From Xestospongia muta (taxonomy: Eukaryota > Porifera > Demospongiae > Haplosclerida > Petrosiidae): DNA of 64,000 bases. The stretch spans positions 7,019,135 through 7,083,134 of the forward strand of contig OY848920.1 in the NCBI GenBank assembly GCA_963693285.1, in the 5' to 3' direction. How positions within the stretch are numbered: the first letter of the stretch is position 1; the number at the start of each line of letters is the position of its first letter. The position numbers and the translations under genes are program-made. The notes below the pieces were generated by a model that worked only from the letters and a program-made list of their open reading frames with translations, was not told where the DNA came from and made no database searches. Positions 1 through 11,095 of this stretch are shown one piece after another.

Positions 1-2380
1 GTCTGGTAACTGACCTGCTAGGACAGCTGTATAATCAGGTGAATACATTATTATATCATATTGTATTATTAACTCATTGGACTAATAGGGCTGTAGTAGA
101 GCCCTAATAATCCAATGAGTTAATGAGGTGATTGATAAACATTGGTACAGCTGCTGTACCCCTGTTTATCAATCACCTCTCATCTCCTCAAAGTAATGTC
201 CGAGACCAAGCTGTATGGGCATGTAGAAACATTGCAGGTACTAGATATCACCATAATAACCACCTGTGTTACCGCGGCAACTATCACCATAGCTACATAG
301 ACTACTTAGCAACTGCTGTCATGTATTTTCTTTTTTAGGCGATGGTTCTGAGGTGTGGTATAATACAGTCATTACTAGCTTGTATTACTCCGACTGTTAT
401 TGTGAGTAAATATGATATAGCCCCTTAATTAAATAGTATTAAAATCATAATTACTTAATGTACCACTCTCTCTTGTTTTGGTTGAAAATCTTCGTGTCGC
501 AATAAAAACCCACGTCCTGCTATATATACCATACAACAGGTAATATACTGAGTTAATATCCTGAGTTTTACTAGGTTTGTGTCCTTGTTATTGCCAATTT
601 TAGCACAGTTGATCAATCATATTGATAAAGAGGTAAGTAATGGATGGATGTACAAATGGACAGATACACTGAATTATGGATAAATAAGAGTGAAATGGAC
701 ATATAATTTTTTAGGTTAACAGTGATGCTTGTTGGGCATTATCTTATGTAACTGATGGTAGTATTGAATGTATACAACATGTTATAACTAGTGGGGTAAT
801 CCCTAGATTAGTACAACTAAGGTACTGATGATACAAGCCTTGTGGTAAGTGTAACACATAACAATTATTGATCATAAATTTATTCAAAAAATCATATAAC
901 ATTACAATTGTAATAAATCTATAATATATACATTTCCTATAAAATACATGGCACAAAATGAGTGGATAATCTTGGAGTATTTAACACAATATTTGACGAA
1001 CACTTCTTTTTATTATAGTTGCTATAATAATATAAGTGTATACTAAAATATGTTGCTATAATAGTTAATGTAGTATATGTCATTATTAATAAACTCAATG
1101 TATTTATAATATGTGTTCATTTCTTTCTCTATAGTCACCTTCTCTTCATGCTATTGGTAATATAGTTACTGGTAATGATGAACAGACTCAGTTAGTATTA
1201 AATTGTGGTGCTCTATAATATTTTGAACCACTATTACGACATCATCGTACTAATATACAAAAAGTACATCTACTATATGTCCATTTTATCTCTTTATATA
1301 TCCATTTACTTTGTATATTTATCCATTAATCCATACTATTTATCCATTCTTTTCCATTTGTCCACACATTTCTCCTTTTATGCATCCATTAATTTTAGTA
1401 TCATCCATTTTTCTAACTATTAATATAACATTTATCCATTGTCTTTCATGTATCCATTCATCTATATTATTTGTCCATTATATAGGAGGCAGCATGGACA
1501 ATATCTAATATAACAACTAGTCAACAAGGACAGACAGTTATTGATGCTAACTTGTTACCTCCTTTAATTAATATACTAATTAAGGTGAGTAGGTGGGGTT
1601 ATGTGAGTACTTTCATCATTGTTTATATATCCATTCCATGTAGCTATTCATCCATTTACATCTATTTATCTCATCTATTATACAGGGTGAGCTCAAAAGG
1701 AGGCAGTATGAGTTATCACTAAGACAATAATCTAACAGCTGATGATATAGTCCCTCAAATACTCTATGCCCTAGAAATGGGAGCCCTCAAACCACTCTGT
1801 GATATTCTAGTGGTAAATGATACAAAGACAATATTGGTTATCTTGGATGCCATCATGTTAAAGGTAAGCCACACTCACTGTGTGCACCCCTTTCTAATGG
1901 ACACAATTAAGTGTCCTGATTAGAGGGTCTGACTCAATATTGTTATGTATATCATATGCACTTAGGGGTGTGGTTTTAAATTTATATTGCTGTAGGTTGC
2001 ACAACAGACTGGACGGGTTGAACTGGTTTGTCTGTTAGTTGAGGAGTATGAGGGACATTACAACAACATGAGAATAAGGATATCTATCAACTGTCACTAA
2101 ATATTATTGATAAATACTTCTCTGATGAGGTAACAGTTATTAATATACATTGTTGTTCAATGAAAATTGAATGACACTTTAGTATGAATGTAAGCTTTTG
2201 AAACTGTCCTTAGTGTAGAGATGTCCTCAATATAGTGACATTATATTATTAGTTGTTAATGTTCTCTCTCTCTCTCTCTCAGAATGATGAGGTATCCACT
2301 CTGGCACCCTCTACTACATCAGGACAACTTCAATTTCCTCTTGCTACTTTAAGGTGTGCTTTCTGGAGGTTTTAATTTCT
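1..2380 (+). pseudogene. Importin-alpha (karyopherin alpha) pseudogene, copy 1
   Basis: Decayed importin-alpha, the armadillo-repeat adaptor that carries NLS cargo to importin-beta. Armadillo exons are recognisable in order: the SSPQSNVRDQAVWACRNIAG exon near 175-238, CGIIQSLLACITPT near 352, [11 protein letters not shown] near 728, SLHAIGNIVTGNDEQ near 1137, EAAWTISNIT near 1486 and GALKPLCDILVVNDTKTIL near 1780. It is not functional. The exon after GNDEQ contains a TAA (GAL*YFEPLL near 1213) that copy 2 shares, the VENLR exon near 485 has lost its middle, other exons have stops, and the first exon in view is disrupted by two hairpins. GT-AG signals at several exons are still readable. The IBB end lies upstream of the window. 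Confidence 0.8.
68..179. repeat. Two adjacent hairpins (inverted micro-duplication)
   Basis: Bases 68-92 and 100-124 are inverted copies with 2 mismatches in 25 and a 7 nt loop. Immediately next, 125-151 and 153-179 are inverted copies with 2 mismatches in 27 and a 1 nt loop. The paralogous stretch near 8370-8410 in unit 2 is a single plain copy, so the inverted copies were added in unit 1. Confidence 0.85.
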
Positions 2381-2547
2381 GATATGATGACCACACCCAT
2401 TGACTCCACCCACCATTTGTTACACCTTCAATAAACAATAAATGTACACAAGGAAAACTGCTTTGTTTGCACTTTATGAAAAGACATTGATACAAAAAAG
2501 ACATCAACAGAAACTTAAACTAAATTGAAAGTAAATGTATAGAAAAA

Positions 2548-5500
2548 CTACTTTAGGACTGGCACAAACTTAAGTCTGTCTTTAATAACTTGATAACTGT
2601 CTAACTTCTCACAGTACTCTTCATGTTGTTCAGATAAGTATAGTTTCTGTATTGTAGTATTTTCAACGAGTGCAATACAAATAGTCTTGATATCATCATT
2701 GTTCAATGAAGTATTGTCGAGCTGTAGTTTTGTTAATGATTTAGTTGTATTTATTAGTTCAGCTATTGTACTGGTACTGGCTGAAGTGATCTGAGGATTA
2801 TAACTGATGTCCAACAAAGTCAGTGTTTGGTTTTTAGTAACACCTTCGCAGATATATCGGACACCATTATCAGTGATGTTACAATTGGTGAGTTCTAGTT
2901 TATCCAATGTCTTATTAATACTTAACATGGTAGATAAGTTACTGGTATCTTCATCTGTGATAGTAACATTAGTCAACGATAACACTTCAAGAGTAGTATT
3001 GGTAAAGAGAGCATCACTGATTTGTTTGATACCACCAGTAAGTGAAGAGTAGCGAAGAACTAGTCCTATCATTGTTTTATTAGTAGTTTGTAGCTCTGCT
3101 GATAATGTTGATATACATATACTGTCCAATGGAGTGCTGTGTATATCAAGTCCCCTCACTGCACACTTACTGAGATTACTAATAATTACAAGAGCACTTT
3201 CAGGAGATGATGATCTGAGATTAATACGCCATCTACTTCCTTTGGTTTGTTGTTCTGTTATTAATCTGCTAACAACCTCTTCACATTGTTCAATAGTTGG
3301 TGAGATAAGCCGAACAGTCTCTATATCATCTCTCCACTCAACTCTTTCAGTATATCCTGTTATAAACAGAGTTAGTATGTAGATATAGTGTACACATATA
3401 ATATATAGTGTTACAAACTGTACTATGCAAAACATTATAAATTATGTTCTAATAAACAAATTACAGGGATTACCTCCTAATTTGGTATCATCATGAGATA
3501 AATCAGATTTAGCTAGTCGTAGTTCTGTAAAATTTATAGGAAATATCCCATAGACTCCATTCAGAGTCCCTTCACACCATCCTTTATCAATCTAGGAAAA
3601 TATATAATATAATTAGAGATGATCTTTAAATAATATGTTGACATAATGAATGGATAGACAAAAAAGGATGTCTCCATACCTTAATGACATCTTTGATAAC
3701 ATCTCCAACATTTAGAGTTAATTGCTGAGGAAGTACTTTGGTGTAAGAATGTTTGACAACAGCTTCTGTATAGAACACTACTACATCATGATAATGTAAC
3801 TTTATGAAACATCAAAACATAACATACCATAACCTGACTCTTTATCATCAGTTGAACCCTTTGCCTCATCTCTCAACTCATGTACTGAAGACTCTATAAT
3901 AAGTAATGACAATATAGTTTGTATAATATATGTAGTCAGGAGTGGATGAAGAAGAGAAGGAGTATGGAACATTTATACACTAACATGTACTATCTGTTAT
4001 GACAAGTCCTTATCTTATAATACCATATAAGGTATATGCTTTCATAGGCAAAATGGTGGCTAACCTTTGTGGTTGTACCATTTTATCATGTGGTATTAAA
4101 TGCTACAAGGAGATGATCAGGACTAGGCTAACAAAGAAAAGGTGAGTGAGACTAACTAAGAACCAAATCTGTAAAGTTGTTTAGAAGTCATTGACTTGTC
4201 TGTATCTGTCGCCAAAATAGTTTTTTTGTAATTAACAAAGTGTGATTACATGGTTTAAGCTCAATTATATAATATAGTGTATAAATGCTAAATTTAGTAA
4301 CAATGTCATATATAGAGAAGTAACAATTATCTACTAATATCAGTTACCTTTCAAGCTTTGCTTTAACTCCTCAATCTGTTTGTTTCTCTCTCTTAGCTGT
4401 AATGTCAATGTTGTTATTATTTCTTGTAGTGTCTCTATCTCTCCTTGTCTCTCAACAGACACTGACAATAACTCCTTCTCAAAGACTATGGAATATCTCA
4501 TTAATACAATAGTGTGTTTTGTACATTATTAACATATCACCTTCTTTTTCCTTGATGGTATTTGTTAACTGTTCTATCTGTAAAATCTTTGCTCTGTTCA
4601 TTTTAGTACTTGCTTCTAACAATTGTTTCAACTCAGACTCTATAAACAAGAGAGAACAAGTGTGTACATAGTACTTGTTGTTAAGAGCTTACCTTTAGTT
4701 TCTGTAACACTAGACATTTCTAGTATTTTGTTTTTAAGTGTGTCTAGTTCCTCTTCAAGAGCTATAAAAAGAGAAGCATTTATTGTTAATATAAAATGTT
4801 AAAAGTATCACAAAATTCATCATTGCATCAGATTTCTTACCTTCCTTCATTGCTAACAATGATGTCAAGTCATTAATCTCTCTGTCTTTCTGTTCTAACA
4901 TTTGTTTCACTAAATTTAATTCCTCTTCAGTAGCTACAGTATATGAGATCAATACAATGATACAAGCTGTGTTAGATGAATAAGACATTACTACCTTTCT
5001 TTCCTTGGTACATTTCTTCAATCTCCCTTTCTTTCATTAGTTTTTCATCTATACAAAATATTTGAGAGTAGTAAAAATAATTACACATAATATTTATGTA
5101 CAATTATTCAACAAAGAGCTAGCACAACAGTATTCAAATAGAGCTAATGAAATAATTTTCTACCTCTAGGACAAAAGAGATCTTATTATTATTGATACAC
5201 TAGTGTACTAAATGGTGTATATTCCTTTATAGACTCAATCTACTGATGGACGTATGAACTCTTAATAGTTTATTGTTCAATGTATGACTATATTAAATGC
5301 ACTGCTATACAGTGTTGGTCATATTGTACCACAAAGTTAATTTACATGATAGATGTGTTACATTTACATGATACAATGTAAAAATTGATTTGTTGATTTA
5401 ACCAATGTATTGTTGTACGGGTTGCAGGTAGCAAACTAATATGATGTGAAAACAGACATAACACTGTTTTTATTACTAATAAATATAATATTAATAATAT

Positions 5501-7392
5501 TAGTAATCAAAACAGTGTTATGGTTACTTTCACACCATATTAAGTTTGCTACATACAACCTGTATAACAATATATTAGTTAAATCAACAAATCAATTTTT
5601 ACAGTGTAGATGTGTTACATCAATTAAGTGTTTGTTGATTGTGTTACAAATTGATGAAGTCAGGTCTCTAAGAGTGTTAGGATATCAAATGTTGTACCAA
5701 AAATACAAGAATAAATTTGATAAAATGTGTATTGAAACATTCAAGACATAGTCTCTTGTGCTTTTTTTTCGTAATGTACTTGACTAACACCATATCTATT
5801 ACTTCAAGGTTGGACTGACCTTCACTGTTTCTAAGCTGTGATTTCAAATCATCCATTTCTGTTGTCATCTCTCTAATAATTATGTCCCTTGACTCCAGTT
5901 TGTTTTTGAGATCCTTAATCTCCTATATACAATACATGTAGTAACTGTTGTCTAATACTACTCATCTCTTACCTTATCTCTCTGATGTTTATCATAAATG
6001 ATGTGATAGCCAAATGTTAATTTTATCACTCCATTCTCTTTCAGTATGTTAAGATTCCTCTCTGCTGTTGTTAGTAAGAAGTCCATCAAACTTAGAGGAG
6101 CATAGCAGGTAACAATGATGGAGTTACCATCATTAACTACTCTAACTTGGACAGACTTAGCCATGTCTCCAAATGCTTTTGATAGCAAATGTTTGATATC
6201 TCTAAGTGTGTATTTGTCAGCCTCCCACTCCAGTACAAACTCAATAGTCTCACAAGTGAGATGATGAGAAAATGAAGCTATCTTGAAGTTCTGTTTAAGG
6301 CATATATCGGTTTTGATCTTCTCACAAAATGTATCAACAGTTGTCTTGAATTCTTCAATGTGTTGTTTAGCTGCTGTGATCTTGTAGTGATTGACAATAG
6401 CTTCCAAACAGCAGACATTAATAATGGTACATTTATCTTGTACAAGTTCCATAACATCATTAAATGATTCAGTTGTAGCCAGTTGGGATCTTAGGTCTCG
6501 AAAACATGTCCGAAGATACATTTTGAGATCTTCTAGTGAAGGAATACCAGCCTTAATAAGAGGTGACATTGTCATCATAAGATTTCCAAAGGTCACTTCC
6601 ATCTGATCAAAATCATACTGATAAGTGCACTGAAGATTGACTCGGGAAGGAAATGTTTTCTCTATGAAAGTGATAATGGAAGATTAATATTATATAAATT
6701 ATTTACCATATTCCTTGAGTATATCTTTAGCAATATGGACTGTTCCTTCAGATTTCAACAAGACACTTACGAAGACTTTTAAAATGTTTGGGTCTCTAGA
6801 CACTGTAGTACACAGTGCTCTCAATGGACCTTCTCCTAGTACACTTCCCAATCTATTCACTTCATCTAATGTTTCCTTAGAGATCACTTTCTCTTCATAT
6901 AACATCTGAACAATCTCCACAGGAAGAATGAGAGGTGAGAGTCTGTCAGTGTGTTGCTGTAGCATTTGACAGGCAGGAGTAAATGACTCTTCTGTTGTAA
7001 GAAGTAAATTATGTAAACCAATAGTGAATTTCTTACTAAATTCCATTATTTTTTCAGTAACAAAATTTTCTCCTATTTTGTGAAGGGCATCAGCTAATGA
7101 GTCCCATGTAGGACCTCCACACTCAGTCACCTTGTCAGCTTTACTCAACCACAGAGTTAAACATTCCTGAAGACAACTCTCCACATCATCTCTATGGTTT
7201 GCTTTAATGGTTGACAGAGTAGGTTGTAATAGACCCAGTTGTAGACCAAGAGGAGACCAGCGATGGCTTGGGAAAAGACCTTTCTTCAAAGCTTCAATAA
7301 TATCTTTCAAATTAGCAACATCTAAAATGAAAATGACATTTATAAATGAGAAAAGGAACTTAAGTTTTTAACTCACTCAGACTTGATGCCAT
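2548..7392 (-). CDS. Gene A: Death / CARD-like / coiled-coil / SH3 / LRR protein
   Basis: Multi-exon gene of about 970 residues, apparently intact. Exon 1 (7377-7392) encodes MASSL. Exon 2 (7037-7321, 285 nt) is a Death domain (HRWSPLGLQLGLLQPTL, then ECLTLWLSKADKVTE). Exon 3 (6707-6991, 285 nt) looks like a second Death-fold domain, most like CARD. Exon 4 (5973-6661, 689 nt) is a conserved 230-residue region I cannot name. Exon 5 (5820-5922) and five exons between about 5050 and 4340 encode coiled coil, followed by a Ser-rich linker near 3895. An SH3 domain is split over 3680-3765 (LTLNVGDVIKDVIK) and 3474-3591 (GWCEGTLNGVYGIFPINF), resembling CIN85/CD2AP SH3s. The last exon (2548-3356, 809 nt) holds ribonuclease-inhibitor-type LRRs (for example CNITDNGVRYICEG). 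All joins checked keep phase. No P-loop was seen, so this is not a standard NLR. I infer a cytosolic signalling scaffold or sensor recruiting Death-fold partners and proline-rich ligands. Relative to genes B and C one linker exon is lost, with a stub near 4285. Confidence 0.85.
5343..5620. mobile_element. Fold-back (inverted-repeat) element in gene A intron
   Basis: Bases about 5374-5481 are the imperfect inverted copy of about 5492-5605, sharing for example AAAATTGATTTGTTGATT against its complement, with an approximately 10 nt centre. The direct repeat AGATGTGTTACAT lies outside both arms (near 5351 and 5607) and may be a target duplication. It sits in the intron after coiled-coil exon 5. 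I saw no counterpart in gene B, which suggests a foldback/MITE insertion after the duplication. No coding capacity. Confidence 0.7.
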
Positions 7393-7726
7393 AGTCAATA
7401 TTTCTTGGGAGGTCAAAGAAGGGTGTGGCTGCATATAACTATAAATAGCATTACAAGTCTACTATAAATAGCATACTTCCTTATATGGTATATTGCGGTC
7501 AAATTCCATCTGTGTTAGTTAATGTAGTGATAATCATGTGGCAATACATTAGTAGCGTATTCAGTATGACACTCAGATATATAGCAAAGTATAGTGGATG
7601 TAAGCGGATATTCATGTCATATGATTGTCATGTGATTTTTCTATGAAATGAAATGTCACTGTTGAACTACAAAAGGTATGTTTATAGTGTGTCCATTTTG
7701 TGTTTATTCATTCTTTTCTTACAGAC

Positions 7727-8166
7727 ATGAAAAGATGAATAGATGCTCAAGAGAAGGAATGTTTCCATGGATACTGTTGATGATACCCTTTTAATGGAGA
7801 CTGGTAATGAGCAAGAAGTTGATATGGCTCTGCCATCCATTTTCATTGGTTGCTATAGTAACTATTACTATGGTGATTTTCAATCTTATCCTTAAGAAAA
7901 TAATCGGTGCTGATGTTGACATTTTGATGGGTGGAGTACAAGCTGCTAGGTAAAGCTCCACCTCTTAATTATTTTGTCATTTGACTCTGCTTGGTTTAGA
8001 CGTTTGCTTTCAAAGGCTTGAAGCCCTCCTCTTGATGATGTAATTAAGTGAGTGGGTGGACGGAAATGGGGGTGGTTATTTTTTAATTAATAGGACTTGT
8101 TTACAAAACTGGTTGAGTTTCTATATTGCTCAGATATGTAAGCTAGTCTCTTGTTATTGCTTAATT

Positions 8167-8246
<80 letters not shown>

Positions 8247-10510
8247 AGTCAACAGTTACAATTTGATGCAGCTTGGGCACTTACTAACATAGCATCTGGT
8301 AACTCTGAACAAACTAGAACCGTTGTACAATCAGGTGAACACATCACTACATCATATTGTATTATTAACTCATTGGATTATAGGGGTTGTACCGATGTTT
8401 ATTAATCTCCTCTCATCTCCACATGCTAATGTCCGAGACCAAGCCATATGGGCACTTGGAAACATTACAGGTACAAGATATCACCATAGTAACCACCTGT
8501 GTTACCATGGCAACTATCACCATAGTCATACAGACTACTTAACCATTGTCATGTATTTTCTTTAGGCGATGATTCTGAGCGTCGTGATTTTGTTGTGAGG
8601 TGTGGTATAATGCAGCCATTACTAGCTTGTATTACTCCAACTGTTACTATGAGTAAATATGACAATGCCCCTTAATTAAATAATAATTAAAATCATAATT
8701 ACTTAATGTATACTCTCTCATATTTTTAGGTTGAAAATCTTCGTAATATTACTTGGGCTATTTCTAACTTGTGTCGCAATAAGAACCCACCTCCTATTAT
8801 TGACACCATACAACAGGTAATATACTAAGATAATATCCTGAGTTTTAATAGATTTGTGTACTCCAGTTCTAGCATAATTGATCAATCATATTGATAAAGA
8901 AGTGAGTAATGGAGAAATGGATAGATAGACTCATGAAGAATGGATAAATGAATGCACAAATGGACAGATGCACTGAAGGATGGATAAATAAGAGAGTGAA
9001 ATGGACATATAATTTTTTAGGTTAACAGTGATGCTTGTTGGGGATTATCTTATGTAACTGATGGTAGTGTTGAATGTATACAACATGTTATAACTAGTGG
9101 GGTAGTCCCTATATTAGTACAACTAATTGGCACTGATGATACAAGTCTTGTGGTAAGTATATAACAGTATAACTCTGTATATGTCTGTATAACTCTGTAT
9201 ACTAAAATATATTGCTATAATAGTTAATGTAGTACATGTCATTATTAGTGAACTCAATGTATTTATAATATGTGTTCATTTCTTTCTCTATAGTCACCTT
9301 CTCTTCATGCTATTGGTAATATAGTTACTGGTAATGATGAACAGACTCAGTTAGTATTAAATTGTGGTGCTCTATAATATTTTGAACCACTATTACCACA
9401 TCATCGTACTAATATACAAAATGTACATCTACTATATGTCCATTATATCTCTTTATATATCCATTTACTTTGTATATTAATCTATTAATTGTTATTATGT
9501 ATCCATTCTTTATCTATGTGTCCATACATTTCTCCTTGTATGCATCCATTAATTTTTAGTATCACCCATTTTTCTAACCATTAATATATCATTCATCCAT
9601 TGTCTTTCCATGTATCCATTCATCTATTTTATTTATCCATTATATAGGAGGCAGCATGGACAATATCTAATATAACAGCTGGACAACAGGACAGATACAG
9701 TCATTGACGCTAACTTGTTACCTCCTTTAATTAATATACTAATTAAGGTGAGTGGGTGGGGTTATGTGACCATACTTTCATCATTGTTTATATATCCATT
9801 CCATGTAACTATTCATCCATTATACAGGGTGAGTTCCGAGCTCAAAAGGAGGCAGTATGGCTATCACTAATCCGACAATTGAATACTTATGCGCTAGAAA
9901 TAGGAGCCCTCAAACCACACTGTGATCTTCTAGTGGTTAATGATACAAAGACAATATTGGTTATCTTGGACGCTATCTCTAACATCTTAAATGTATGCCA
10001 TACCCACTTTGTGCACACATCCTCTCTAATGGACACAATTAAGTGTCCTGATTGAAGGGTCTGACTCAATATTACTATGTATATCGTATGCACTTTAGGG
10101 GTTGGGTTTGTGGGTGTGGTTTTATATTTATATTGTTGTAGGCTGCACAACAGTCTGGATGGGTTGAACAGGTTTGTCTGTTAGTTAAGGAGTATGTGGG
10201 ACTTGATAAAATTGAGATATTACAACATGAGAAATAAGAGATCTATCAACTATCACTAAATATTGATAAATCTGATGAGGTAACAGTTATTAGTATACAG
10301 TGTTGTTTAATGAAAATTAAATGACACTTTAGTATTAATGTTAGTTTTTGAAACTGTCCTTTGTGTAGAGATGTCCTCAATATAGGTACATTACATTATT
10401 AGTTGTTAATGTTATCTCTCTCAGAATGATGAAGTATTCACTCTGGTATCCTCTATTACATCAGAATAACTTCATGTTGCTCCTGCTACTCAAAGTGTGC
10501 CTTCTGGAAA
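7727..10510 (+). pseudogene. Importin-alpha pseudogene, copy 2
   Basis: More complete than copy 1. The first exon keeps the end of the importin-beta-binding region (MLKRRNVSMDTVDDTLL near 7740-7792), but with TGA and TAG codons upstream and further stops downstream. Armadillo exons follow: [20 protein letters not shown] (about 8247-8334), [19 protein letters not shown] (about 8390-8470), [20 protein letters not shown] (about 8729-8815), [18 protein letters not shown] (about 9025), SLHAIGNIVTGNDEQTQ with a TAA shared with copy 1 (about 9300-9380), AAWTISNITAG ending in a frameshift (about 9651), and FRAQKEAVWLSLIR to LEIGALKPHCDLLVV (about 9830-9990). Splice sites remain good while the frame is broken in several places. 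It is therefore a decayed gene duplicate, not a processed pseudogene. Confidence 0.85.
8169..8242 (+). repeat. (CT)n microsatellite
   Basis: About 37 uninterrupted CT units immediately upstream of the armadillo exon near 8247, extending its polypyrimidine tract. Any open frame across it, read as Leu-Ser repeats, is an artefact. Confidence 0.97.
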
Positions 10511-11095
10511 ATTTAATTTCTAATATAATGACTCACTAACTCCACCCACTATTTGTTACCACTTTTGATAATCCTCAATTTACAATGATCCTCAAAGTTG
10601 TCATTATGACATCATAGTTAATTTGTATTTCCTTTGTTTATTGTGTGTATTATTAGTACAGTTATTATATTATGATATTATTTACATGTATTAATTGTTA
10701 TTATTATAATAACATGTAGTATTGTTTGTTTGTACTAGTCTGAATCCCAGACTTCTGTACATGGGAATGAGTCTAATAAATTATAAGGTACTAGTATGGA
10801 CATTATAACAGTTCAATTACATTCATAAATTGACTTGTTTACATGTCAAAATTTACTCCTTGATAAAGAGATTGAATGAAGTATGAGACCAGAACAAGTC
10901 ACATGACTAGTTCAAATTAAGTGGTATTTCTCAGTAGTCAATTGACCACACACAGTCTAATTGGTAAACTACACTCTAATATCTCTACATGTACACAAAG
11001 AAAACTGCTTTGTTTGTACTTTATGAAAAGACATTGATGCCAAAAAGATATCAACAGAAACTTAAACTAAATTGAAAGTAAATGTATAGTACAAA
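10511..11095. other. Non-coding spacer between importin relic 2 and gene B
   Basis: AT-rich sequence with ATT/ATTATA runs near 10640-10730 and no supported exon. The corresponding unit 1 spacer is only about 150 bp. The last 100 bp before 11096 resemble 2440-2547, the region just beyond the stop codon of gene A. Confidence 0.6.

Larger units (their letters stand above)
1..7440. repeat. Tandem segmental duplication, unit 1
   Basis: Unit 1 of an approximately 8 kb tandem duplication, holding a plus-strand importin-alpha relic and the facing minus-strand Death/SH3/LRR gene A. Order, orientation and intron positions repeat in unit 2. Offsets are about 8.2 kb at the importin exons and the Death end, and 8.5 kb at the LRR exon, so indels have built up. 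The left edge lies outside the window, because the first bases are already mid-exon. Confidence 0.85.

Noticed and set aside
2807..3382. Plus-strand open frames opposite the LRR exon of gene A, repeated at 11355-11930
   Set aside because: They are antisense shadows of the LRR coding exon. No domain or splice evidence.
5973..6661. NACHT/P-loop ATPase in the exon-4 domain of the Death/LRR genes
   Set aside because: No GxxxxGK[ST] or DD/DE Walker B pattern was seen in any of the three paralogues.
8056..8292. Open frame with a long Leu-Ser repeat
   Set aside because: It is the translation of the (CT)n microsatellite in an importin intron.
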